Below, in pieces: positions 24,551 to 32,426 of a DNA stretch of 37,198 nt. Source of the stretch: an uncultured Ruminococcus sp. (GTDB taxonomy: Bacteria > Bacillota > Clostridia > Oscillospirales > Ruminococcaceae). The notes under the pieces are model-generated. The model saw nothing but the letters and a program-made list of their open reading frames with translations. It ran no database searches and was not told the DNA's origin. Location: positions 1 to 37,198 of the forward strand of contig CALGTV010000025.1 in assembly GCA_937902395.1 (NCBI GenBank), in the 5' to 3' direction. Each line of letters begins with the position of its first letter. Within the stretch, counting starts at the first letter, position 1. The position numbers and the translations under genes were made by a program.

Positions 24551-24610
24551 CATCGCTAATGCGATGAGAAAGAGTGTTCATCGGGAGTTCTCCCCCGATG
24601 AACTTTTTAT
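24551..24610 (+). other. Two adjacent hairpins with a T-run; possible small RNA end
   Basis: CATCGC/GCGATG (24551-24566) is followed by GTTCATCGGG (24576-24585) pairing with CCCGATGAAC (24594-24603) and then TTTTTAT. This is a good rho-independent terminator on the plus strand although no gene lies just upstream. A promoter-like TTGCCC...TATTAT lies near 24471-24499. It may also help end the leftward GH10/GH43 transcript. Confidence 0.45.
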
Positions 24611-24633
24611 GAGGGATAATAAGTTGTAATCGT

Positions 24634-27600
24634 TTATTTGACGCTCCATGAATCGAATTCAACATCGCCGCTGAATACGAAGTAAACGTCCTTTGTACCT
24701 GTCATATTTGTTACAGTGGGAACTGTTACATTCTCCATTGTTGATGAAAGTTCAGCATAACCGATAACATCGCCTGTAGGTGAACCTACGCAAACCTTTA
24801 CAGCGCCGCCGTTTGAAGAAGAAGCCTTGATTGTAAGAGAATCTGTGCCGTTCTTGAAATTAACGCCGCTTACCTTAGTCCATTCGCCCTTCTTACCGAT
24901 AACCTTTGTATCGCAAAGACCGCTTGTTGTAATTCCCTTGGACTGATTTGACATTGTCTCAGCCTGAACTGTTGTGTATGGATTGAGAGTTTCAATCTGC
25001 GAAACGCCCTTCATTGTACCTGTTGCAGAGAACATACCATTTGAGAAATTACATACGTCAATATGAGGTGAACGATAGTTACCGCCAAGGTCAACTGTGC
25101 CGTCGGAATTGAGAGCCTGAATGTTCATTTCTCTTGAAAGGTTACGGCTGTGGTAAAGCATATAATACTTACCCTTGAACTCAACGATTGAGTGGTGGTT
25201 ATTTCCGCCACCGTCAAGCTTATAGGAAGCAGGATTCTTTAATGCGATTCCCTTGTATGTGAAAGGTCCAAGGGGATTTGTGGAAGTCATAACACCGATT
25301 TCAGCATTGCCAAAACCATATGGATTTCCGCCTGTATTCCAGTTTGTGCAGTATGAATAATAGTATGTATCGCCAACCTTGAGTATGCTTGAATCCTCAA
25401 AGAGATAAGGAGGATTCATTTTTACAGCTGAACCTGAAAGTGATGTCATATCAGCACCAAGCTTAACTGCTCTTGCTGTACCGGGATCAGCAGCCTTGCC
25501 GTCAGGTACACCGCCGCCTACATAGAGGTAGCCTGTACCGTCGTCGTCAACGAGAACAGCAGGGTCAAAGAGCCATGTTACATCGCCGAAACCGGATGTG
25601 CTCTTGTTGATAAGTGCCTTGCCGATAGGGTCAGTATAAGGACCTTCGGGGCTGTCAGCTGTAAGCACGCCGATACCGCCTGCGCTGTCTGCAAAGTAAA
25701 GGAAGAATTTATCCTTGCCGTTGATTGTTTTCCATGCTGCATCGGGAGCCCATGCATAAGTTGCCCACTTTGCCGCACCGTTCTGAGTTCTGCCATTTCT
25801 GCCTGCTACGGGGATTGGACCGTGGTCAGTCCAGTTTACGAGGTCAGCAGATGAGAAACAGTTGATTGTACCTGAGTTATAAGTATTTACCTGAATTTTT
25901 CCGTCGCTTCTGTATTCGGGAGCGTCATTTGTTGTGTATACATAAAGTCTGTCCTTGTATACCATAAATCCAGGGTCAGCTCCGAAACGATGTGTCCAGA
26001 GCACGTTATTTTCTCCATCATTCTTCCAGCTGCTGTTTATTGAAAGATTCTTGAAGATAACTTCCATAGCCGCTGTATCAACGGGAGGTCTGTTGTTGGG
26101 GAATTCGTCAATCGCACCTAAGAGGAACTGCTGTAAGAGAACGAGGTCATTTACTTCAACCTTGCCGCTCTGGTCAACGTCAGCGCACTTTACGATTGTG
26201 GAATCTGTAATATCTTCAAGAAGTACCTTACGTGCGCAAATCATATCAAATACTGTGATTGCTCCGTCGCCGTCAGTATCGCCGAGAACCATAGTTGAGG
26301 GATTTCCGGGAGTACTTGGCTGATTCGGAATCTCAGGCTGTCCTTCGCCCTGAATTCCTGTTTTATCAACTGCGCCGATTGCCTCGTCAATATAGAAATC
26401 TGTGAGTGATTCCTCTGTTTCAATGTAAATTTTTACACCTGAAGCGTCAGCAGGGATTGTGTATGATGTATTTACAAGCTGTGCCCATGTATCATTAGGG
26501 GCGATTACTGTTGCAACTTCATCATAAGCTGTTTCGCCGCTTCCGTCAGTATACTCAATCTTCATCATGAACTTAACGTTCTCGCCTGAGTTCTGCTTAA
26601 CGTGTGCGCTGAAACTATATGCCTCACCAGCCTTGAAAGCACCGGAATTGAGGGTATAAATTGCACCCTGCCATGTTTCTGTTCTATCAGAAACATAAAG
26701 TGAATTGCTGCCCCATTCTGTATAATGCTCAGCTGAGCTCTGAGCTACAGTATTTCCGCCGCGCTCTGTCCAGCTGCTTGTACCGTCCTCGAATCCGCAT
26801 TGATAGTACCAGCCGTATTCATTAGGCTTAATTTCAACAGGATCGCCGTCAACGCCTTCAATAGGTCCGTTTCCGTCGCCGAGATTCATAAGTGCTGTAT
26901 AAGCTTCCTTAGGCTTATTGTTTGAATCGTAGAGGAGAGCGTTTGAACCTGCTTTAAGCCATGAGTTAGCGTCATTTGGTCCCCACATCTGAATAAGTGT
27001 AACCTTTCCGGGAGTGCTGCCGCTTGTGTTGACTTCCATAGCATGCTGGAAAATAGCCTTGTACTTGTTAGCCTGATCTGTATAGCTGTATTTTCCGCTT
27101 TCAACAGAAATATCAAGCTCTGTAACGTGAACTTCAAGGCCAAGAGCAAGATACATATCCATTGCCTGTAAGTAGGAATCAGTTCCTGCAAAGCCTGTTG
27201 CATTTGCGGGAATATGCGACTGCATTCCCATACCGTCAATAAGATTCTTTGCTTTAAGAGGTTTCAGGACAGTATTAATGATACAATCACGCTTGTGGTC
27301 CCAGTATTCGTTATAGTCGTTGTAGAAAAGCTTACAAGTTGAAGGAGCATATTTTCTTGCAAATGTGAATGCGTCCTCAATAAATCCGTTGTCACCGTAA
27401 ACCTGTACCCAAGGTGATGCACCATTGCCGTAACCCGGAACTCTTGCACCGCCGTTGTTCGCTGTTCTGTTTGAATCATCAGATACAGCTTCATTTACAA
27501 CGTCATATGCATAAAGGTCAAGGGTGGGATACTGGGATTTGAATGCTGCAAATATATTCTTGATATAGCTTTCAAGACGCTGTTTCATAACACTTTCGCT

Positions 27601-28482
27601 TACCCAGCTTCCGCCGTCCTGCCAGTTGTCCTTGAAGAACCACTGTGGAGTCTGGCTATGCCAAGCAAGAGTATGACCACGGAATCCCATACCATTCTTT
27701 ATACAGAAGTCAGCAATTGCAGCTGAACTGTTAAGAGATACTTTAACATCTGTATTTGTAGAACCGTTTTTAACCAGTGTAGCATCGGGTTTTGTTTCAT
27801 TCTCGCCCTCAATTGCATTGAAATCCTTGATGTAATTTGCCTTGATAGCAGAATCATTTACTGTTTTATAGTTAAGGATATTACCTACACGGAAACCATA
27901 GCCTGCGAAAGCCTCTTTAAGACCATTTCCGGCAGCCTTTACAGCTGCAGTCTCCTTACCTGTAACGACGCACTCATCAATTACAAAATCTGCGGTGCTG
28001 TCTGTTGTGATTTTCATTTCAAACTCATATGAACCCTTTGGAGCTTTAAATTCCGCTGAAAGCTCTGTCCATTCGCCTGCTTTTGCTTTAGCTGAATCAA
28101 GCTCAACTGTTGTTTCCTCATGAGTTTCATCATCTAAATAAGTAAGCGAAAGGTGGAATGTCTCAGCTGTGTCAGCCTTTACATTTATACTGTATTTATA
28201 CTTTTCACCGCCGATAAGGTAAAACCCTTTAGATGAAGCAGCACCCTCTGCGGAAGTATTTCTTCCTGTTACAAGCAGACCTCTTGTGCCGTTCATACCT
28301 TCGGCAGGAACAAGTATTTCTTCTGTTTCTGTGTGATGCCAGCCGTCATAGTTTTCATCAAAGGTATCGCATACAGCTTTCACTGTGCAGGACTGCATAC
28401 CTGCAATCTGAGGCATAACAGCGAAGTTGCTTACGAATACAGCGGCTGAAACCGCGGCTGAAATCAGTTTTTTCTTATTCAT
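24634..28482 (-). CDS. Secreted bifunctional xylanase: CBM22-GH10-CBM22-dockerin-GH43-CBM6
   Basis: About 1282 aa from the ATG at 28482, with AAGGGA 8 nt upstream; the frame extends to 28539 without a usable ribosome site. Signal peptide about 1-35. CBM22 about 36-176. GH10 endo-xylanase about 181-533, with acid/base Glu331 in 'YDVVNEAVSD' and nucleophile Glu455 in 'VHVTELDIS'. A second CBM22 about 556-706, close to the CBM22 of the GH30 enzyme. Type I dockerin about 733-793 ('GDTDGDGAITVFD', 'ADVDQSGKVEVND'). GH43 about 826-1146 (Asp in 'GADPGFMVY', 'FDPAVLVDDDG', Glu in 'FEDSSILKVGD'). C-terminal CBM6-like module. It should cut the xylan backbone and remove arabinose or xylose from the same chain while bound to a cellulosome-type scaffold. 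The GH43 specificity is open. Confidence 0.95.
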   Translation of the reverse strand: MNKKKLISAAVSAAVFVSNFAVMPQIAGMQSCTVKAVCDTFDENYDGWHHTETEEILVPAEGMNGTRGLLVTGRNTSAEGAASSKGFYLIGGEKYKYSINVKADTAETFHLSLTYLDDETHEETTVELDSAKAKAGEWTELSAEFKAPKGSYEFEMKITTDSTADFVIDECVVTGKETAAVKAAGNGLKEAFAGYGFRVGNILNYKTVNDSAIKANYIKDFNAIEGENETKPDATLVKNGSTNTDVKVSLNSSAAIADFCIKNGMGFRGHTLAWHSQTPQWFFKDNWQDGGSWVSESVMKQRLESYIKNIFAAFKSQYPTLDLYAYDVVNEAVSDDSNRTANNGGARVPGYGNGASPWVQVYGDNGFIEDAFTFARKYAPSTCKLFYNDYNEYWDHKRDCIINTVLKPLKAKNLIDGMGMQSHIPANATGFAGTDSYLQAMDMYLALGLEVHVTELDISVESGKYSYTDQANKYKAIFQHAMEVNTSGSTPGKVTLIQMWGPNDANSWLKAGSNALLYDSNNKPKEAYTALMNLGDGNGPIEGVDGDPVEIKPNEYGWYYQCGFEDGTSSWTERGGNTVAQSSAEHYTEWGSNSLYVSDRTETWQGAIYTLNSGAFKAGEAYSFSAHVKQNSGENVKFMMKIEYTDGSGETAYDEVATVIAPNDTWAQLVNTSYTIPADASGVKIYIETEESLTDFYIDEAIGAVDKTGIQGEGQPEIPNQPSTPGNPSTMVLGDTDGDGAITVFDMICARKVLLEDITDSTIVKCADVDQSGKVEVNDLVLLQQFLLGAIDEFPNNRPPVDTAAMEVIFKNLSINSSWKNDGENNVLWTHRFGADPGFMVYKDRLYVYTTNDAPEYRSDGKIQVNTYNSGTINCFSSADLVNWTDHGPIPVAGRNGRTQNGAAKWATYAWAPDAAWKTINGKDKFFLYFADSAGGIGVLTADSPEGPYTDPIGKALINKSTSGFGDVTWLFDPAVLVDDDGTGYLYVGGGVPDGKAADPGTARAVKLGADMTSLSGSAVKMNPPYLFEDSSILKVGDTYYYSYCTNWNTGGNPYGFGNAEIGVMTSTNPLGPFTYKGIALKNPASYKLDGGGNNHHSIVEFKGKYYMLYHSRNLSREMNIQALNSDGTVDLGGNYRSPHIDVCNFSNGMFSATGTMKGVSQIETLNPYTTVQAETMSNQSKGITTSGLCDTKVIGKKGEWTKVSGVNFKNGTDSLTIKASSSNGGAVKVCVGSPTGDVIGYAELSSTMENVTVPTVTNMTGTKDVYFVFSGDVEFDSWSVK

Positions 28483-28579
28483 ACTAATCATCCCTTCATA
28501 ATTTGATACGCCTGCGCCTGAAAGATAAAAAGTTTTCAAAGTACAGGCAATTTTTGTACAATTCGTATCCTTTGATATA

Positions 28580-28608
28580 ATTATACCTCTTTTGCTTGTT
28601 ATTCACAA
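28580..28608 (-). promoter_or_regulatory. Promoter of the GH10/GH43 gene
   Basis: On the minus strand, -35 TTGTGA (28603-28608), 17-nt spacer, -10 TATAAT (28580-28585); same geometry as the GH30 promoter. The leader to the start codon is about 90 nt. Confidence 0.8.
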
Positions 28609-28643
28609 CCCACAATATGCAGAAATGGTGGATTTTTTGAAGA
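28605..28643 (-). promoter_or_regulatory. Shared xylanase promoter element, GH10/GH43 copy
   Basis: Matches 23425-23463 at 33 of 39 positions by my count. On the minus strand it starts TCTTCAAA, continues with TCCACCA and TCTGCATA, and ends GGTTGT in the -35 box. It lies between two divergent promoters, as does the GH30 copy. Confidence 0.75.
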
Positions 28644-28651
28644 TGTTTTAC

Positions 28652-28680
28652 TTGCTTTTTGCTATTAAGTATGATATAAT
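28652..28680 (+). promoter_or_regulatory. Promoter of the fusion-regulator gene
   Basis: TTGCTT (28652-28657), 17-nt spacer, TATAAT (28675-28680). The -35 region TTGCTTTTTGCT is an inverted copy of AGCAAAAAG, a motif found in the downstream repeats. Confidence 0.75.
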
Positions 28681-28693
28681 ATAATAAAAAAAG

Positions 28694-28747
28694 AGCAATA
28701 TATGATAGAATGATAGCAATATATGACTAAACTATAGCAAAAAGTGA
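28694..28747 (+). promoter_or_regulatory. Three 12-nt direct repeats phased at 21 bp
   Basis: AGCAATATATGA at 28694-28705, AGCAATATATGA at 28715-28726 and AGCAAAAAGTGA at 28736-28747. The start-to-start distance is exactly 21 nt twice, so all three face the same side of the helix. They lie between the regulator's -10 box and its start codon. This is a likely operator array for an AraC-type protein, most simply the regulator itself. Confidence 0.75.
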
Positions 28748-28798
28748 TTGATTTTATTAATTTTCGGAAACAAAACAAATATCAGGAGATGACAATTT

Positions 28799-31015
28799 GT
28801 GATTAATAAAAAGCTTATAGGTATAGTTGTTGGCAGAGCCTCCGAAGAAGTTCAGAAAGTAATGCTGGAAGGTATAATTGCACAAGCAGATAAATGCGGA
28901 CTTGATACAGCAGTTATATCAAATATCCACAATTTCTCCTATATGGAATATTTCGCCAACATTGAAGTTGAAAACAAAATTTATGAATTACTTGATTCTC
29001 CCCGTCTGGACGGCGTAGTAGTTATGGCTGAAACTCTTTCTGAGTACGACCTTCGCCCCATGATTCTTAAAAAGCTGGAGGAAATTGATATCCCCGTTGT
29101 AATTGCAGGCGAGAATATCGAGGGCTATATCTGTGTAAACAATGATATACGGGACGATTTCCATGAAATAACCCGTCACCTTACAGATGTCCACGGTTTC
29201 ACACATATCGACGTATTGACAGGACAGTATGAAATCCCCACATCTCACAAGCGCGTTGAAGGTGTAAGGGATATTTTAAAAGAAAAAGGCATATCTTTCG
29301 GAGAGGAAAACATAATCTACGGCAACTACTGGACAAATACAGGTGAAAGCCTTGCTATTGAATATATCGAAGGAAAGCGTCCCATGCCGCAGGCACTGAT
29401 ATGTGCCAACGACTTCATGGCTTACGGATTTATTGACAAGATGTTTGAAAACGGCATAAAAGTCGGCAAGGATATTTCCGTTGTGGGATATGAATATGTA
29501 GGAGAAAGATATTACCATTACCCGATTCTCACAACCTATTCCCGAAACAGATACAACGTAGGCGCAAAAGCTGTAAGTATACTCAACAGCATGATTACCG
29601 ACGCACCTGCTGAGGATATCTCTGTCAAAGGCTGTATGGTAACAGGCGGAAGCTGTCCCTGCGGAAGCAACAAGACTTTTCTGATGAAAGAGCTTGAAAA
29701 TGTGCGAAAAGTGCAGTTTTACAACAGCATGACCATATGCGGAAATTTTGAACATCAGCTTGCAATGTGCCGTTCACTCAGCGATTATATCCGAGCATTG
29801 CAGGACTATGCATACCTTATAAGAGATTTAAACGGTCTTTTTCTCTGCCTTTATGAAAACTGGTCAGATTTAAAGGAAAAAGCAGATTTGGAAAAAAACT
29901 CCAACGATGAAATGATGACGCTGTACCGCATAATCAGTCCCATTGAAGTATCATCTGAGCCACACTATTATAAGAGAAAAATGCTGTATCCCGATGAGCT
30001 CCCCGGTGCCGGCGATAAGAAATACCTGTATTTTGTCCCCATGTTCACAAGCGGAATAGAAATCGGCTATTTTATCTTTCAGTACACCAGACCGGACGGC
30101 TACGACCCCTCTGTAATTAACTGGATAAATTCAGCAGTAAATGCCCTGAACGTACTGCGAATGAAGAATGATATAAACGAATTGCTGGAATACAACAATC
30201 TTTCCGCATTCAGAGACACCGCGACGGGAATTTATAACAAAGCAGGACTTATACGTGAAATCGGCAATACTCTTTCAAAGGAAGAAGAAAAGGATAAGAT
30301 ATCCGCTGTATTGCTGAAAACCCGCATATTCTCCGATGAAAGCGGAATTGACGAAAAAAGTATGTCCGTCAAGCTTGATATGGAAATCGCGGAGGCAATG
30401 AAAAAGCTTAATACAGGCGGCAAGGTGATATGCGCCAAAATTATGGATAAACATTTCGTTTATGCGGTAATAGGCAATCATTCCGATAATTTTCACGAAA
30501 TTCTGGCAGACAGACTGAAAATCCTCATTGACCACGCACCTTATCACAAGCTGATGAACAAAACTGACAATGTAATCACAAGCGAAATCACCTCAAATTC
30601 CTGCAATACAACAGCAGAAGAAATACTCAAGACACTTATAGAGGAAACAAACAGAAAGACAGAAAATTTCAGCAAACAGCGCAAGACTTCGGGATTTCAC
30701 GAATTTTCCGCTATCAGAACAGAGATGTACAACCACCCGGACAGAAAGTGGGACGCTGAAGATCAGTGCCGCGATCTGCACCTTAGCTGCGGACATTTCC
30801 GTGCGGCATACAGAAATTTATTTGGCATAAGCTTTCATCAGGATTTAATACAAAGCAGAATATCCCTTGCGAAATATCTGCTTATGACGACGGCTCTGAG
30901 CCTCCCTGCCATAGCTTTAAAATGCGGATATGAGGACGACAAATATTTTCTGCGCCAATTCCGACAGCAGACGGGAATCAGTCCTAACGGATACAGAAAA
31001 GCTGAACTTATATGA
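28799..31015 (+). CDS. Fusion regulator: LacI-type sugar-binding domain, degenerate GGDEF-like domain, AraC HTH
   Basis: 738 aa starting at GTG, with AGGAGATG upstream. Residues about 5-285 form a periplasmic-binding-protein-like fold as in LacI regulators ('GIVVGRASEEVQKVMLEGI', 'FTHIDVLTGQYEIPTSHKRVEGV', 'PQALICANDFMAYGFIDKM', 'DISVVGYEY'), but there is no N-terminal LacI helix-turn-helix. A middle part (about 290-460, with 'GGSCPCGSN') follows. A GGDEF-like domain (about 470-620) opens with 'FRDTATGIYNKAGLIREIG', but the active-site GGDEF position reads 'MDKHF', so no cyclase activity is expected. The C-terminal AraC double helix (about 645-735, 'LPAIALKCGYEDDKYFLRQFRQQTGISPNGYRK') binds DNA. 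It is divergent from the GH10/GH43 gene and is the natural sugar-sensing regulator of the xylanase block. Confidence 0.9.
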   Translation: MINKKLIGIVVGRASEEVQKVMLEGIIAQADKCGLDTAVISNIHNFSYMEYFANIEVENKIYELLDSPRLDGVVVMAETLSEYDLRPMILKKLEEIDIPVVIAGENIEGYICVNNDIRDDFHEITRHLTDVHGFTHIDVLTGQYEIPTSHKRVEGVRDILKEKGISFGEENIIYGNYWTNTGESLAIEYIEGKRPMPQALICANDFMAYGFIDKMFENGIKVGKDISVVGYEYVGERYYHYPILTTYSRNRYNVGAKAVSILNSMITDAPAEDISVKGCMVTGGSCPCGSNKTFLMKELENVRKVQFYNSMTICGNFEHQLAMCRSLSDYIRALQDYAYLIRDLNGLFLCLYENWSDLKEKADLEKNSNDEMMTLYRIISPIEVSSEPHYYKRKMLYPDELPGAGDKKYLYFVPMFTSGIEIGYFIFQYTRPDGYDPSVINWINSAVNALNVLRMKNDINELLEYNNLSAFRDTATGIYNKAGLIREIGNTLSKEEEKDKISAVLLKTRIFSDESGIDEKSMSVKLDMEIAEAMKKLNTGGKVICAKIMDKHFVYAVIGNHSDNFHEILADRLKILIDHAPYHKLMNKTDNVITSEITSNSCNTTAEEILKTLIEETNRKTENFSKQRKTSGFHEFSAIRTEMYNHPDRKWDAEDQCRDLHLSCGHFRAAYRNLFGISFHQDLIQSRISLAKYLLMTTALSLPAIALKCGYEDDKYFLRQFRQQTGISPNGYRKAELI

Positions 31016-31032
31016 TAATATTATTTTGTTTA

Positions 31033-31185
31033 AGGATACAGCGTGCCGTGTCCGTAGGCTGTCGAAAAACCGCGAAAGACTACAAGGGTGGGATTCTAAA
31101 GGGCGAAGCCCTTTAGCAGAGGCGGGGAGCCCCCGCTGGCATCAAAGCAGAGTGTGGGGCAGCATCCTATATTGGCAAAGCCAAT
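31033..31185. repeat. Composite intergenic repeat with stacked hairpins
   Basis: It begins with GGATACAGCGTGCCGTGTCC, related to the end of the repeat at 36925-37030 (shared GTGCCGTGTCCG), followed by GTCGAAAAAC, which is how those elements begin. Then come the hairpins CTAAAGGGC/GCCCTTTAG (31096-31116), GCGGGG/CCCCGC (31122-31136) and ATTGGC/GCCAAT (31171-31185). It has higher G+C than its surroundings and no convincing gene. It reaches into the possible ATG of the next gene at 31184. Confidence 0.65.
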
Positions 31186-31234
31186 GAAAAAGGCATCGAA
31201 CAGCGAAAAAATAATTACAGAAAGGCTGAAAATA

Positions 31235-32404
31235 TTGCTTACCAATCTTCTTATAAAATCATTTGTAAAGGACTATGAAAAAACAGAAAAAAACGAAGTG
31301 CGTGAAAGATATGCCATGCTGTCGGGAACAACAGGAATAATTACCAACATTGCGCTTTTTATTCTCAAACTCCTTACGGGTATATTTTCGGGAACTGTTG
31401 CAATTGTAGCCGACGCTTTCAACAATATCTCTGATGCAGGTTCATCAGTTGTTACAATGCTTGGCTTCCGCATGTCCTCAAAGCACGCGGACAAAAAGCA
31501 TCCTCTCGGCCACGGCAGAATGGAATATATCACCGCATTTATCGTTGATATCATGATAATGATTGTGGGAATCGAGCTTTTCAAAACAGCTATAGATAAG
31601 ATTATTCACCCCGATAAACCCGAATTTCACCCGATTACGCTGATACTTCTCGGAATTGCAATTCTCGTCAAGCTGTGGCTGTATCTTTTTTACCGAAAAA
31701 TCGGCAATACCATAGATTCTGCGGCAATAAAGGCGGCAGCATTAGACAGTATATCCGATACCGTAGCAACCTCCCTTGTATTTTTCACAACTCTTTCCGC
31801 AAAATTCATTGACATAAGCCTTGACGGCTGGGCAACGCTGATTGTAGCCTGTCTGATTATATTTGCAGGCTTCAAGGCGGCAAAGGAAACAGTGGATTTA
31901 CTCCTTGGCACAGCGCCCTCTCCGGAACTGGTGGAAAGCGTTTACGAATTTATAAAAAAATACCCCGATGTACAGGGCGTTCACGACCTTATGATACACG
32001 ACTACGGTCCGGGACGTTTTATTATTACGCTTCATGCGGAAGTTTCCGAGGAATGTGAGTTCAACCATGCCCACGAGGTAATTGACATACTTGAAAAGGA
32101 TATGAACGAACATTTCGGAGCAATAGTCACAATACACCTTGACCCCATAGCCATAAATAATGAACAGGTTGATTCGCTGAAAAAGCTGGCAGAAGAATGT
32201 CTGGCAGAGGTTGACAAATCATTTACACTCCACGATTTCAGAATAGTTTGCGGCGAAAGCTTCACAACTCTGCTGTTTGACCTTTGTATTCCTGTAGATT
32301 CAAAATACAGGGACGAAGAAGCGGCAGAGCTTGTGGCTGAAAAAATCCGCGAAAAAAATCCCACATATAAGGCTGTTATTCACGCGGAACATCCTTTTGT
32401 GTAA
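31235..32404 (+). CDS. Cation diffusion facilitator (CDF) metal transporter
   Basis: About 389 aa. It is a proton-coupled divalent metal exporter: about six helices beginning 'GTTGIITNIALFILKLLTGIFSG', with the metal-site motif 'AIVADAFNNISDAGSS', then 'HPLGHGRMEYITAFIVDIMIM', the second site 'AALDSISDTVAT', and a C-terminal cytosolic domain ('VQGVHDLMIHDYGPGRFIITLHAEVSEE'). Three starts are possible. GTG at 31154 and ATG at 31184 lie in or at the edge of a repeat and lack a ribosome site. TTG at 31235 has GAAAGG 9 nt upstream and gives the usual family N-terminus ('LTNLLIKSFVKDYEKTEKNEVRERYAMLSG'), so I prefer it. Metal specificity is not decidable. An AEC transporter gene follows after 22 nt. 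Confidence 0.9.
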   Translation: MLTNLLIKSFVKDYEKTEKNEVRERYAMLSGTTGIITNIALFILKLLTGIFSGTVAIVADAFNNISDAGSSVVTMLGFRMSSKHADKKHPLGHGRMEYITAFIVDIMIMIVGIELFKTAIDKIIHPDKPEFHPITLILLGIAILVKLWLYLFYRKIGNTIDSAAIKAAALDSISDTVATSLVFFTTLSAKFIDISLDGWATLIVACLIIFAGFKAAKETVDLLLGTAPSPELVESVYEFIKKYPDVQGVHDLMIHDYGPGRFIITLHAEVSEECEFNHAHEVIDILEKDMNEHFGAIVTIHLDPIAINNEQVDSLKKLAEECLAEVDKSFTLHDFRIVCGESFTTLLFDLCIPVDSKYRDEEAAELVAEKIREKNPTYKAVIHAEHPFV

Positions 32405-32426
32405 ATATTGAATATAAGGTGTAAAA

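Noticed and set aside
28483..28539. N-terminal extension of the GH10/GH43 protein
   Set aside because: The signal peptide begins at the internal ATG at 28482, which has AAGGGA at the right distance; the extension has no ribosome site and would bury the signal peptide.
28799..31015. Active diguanylate cyclase in the fusion regulator
   Set aside because: The signature Gly-Gly-Asp/Glu-Glu-Phe is absent (MDKHF at that position), so catalysis is not expected.
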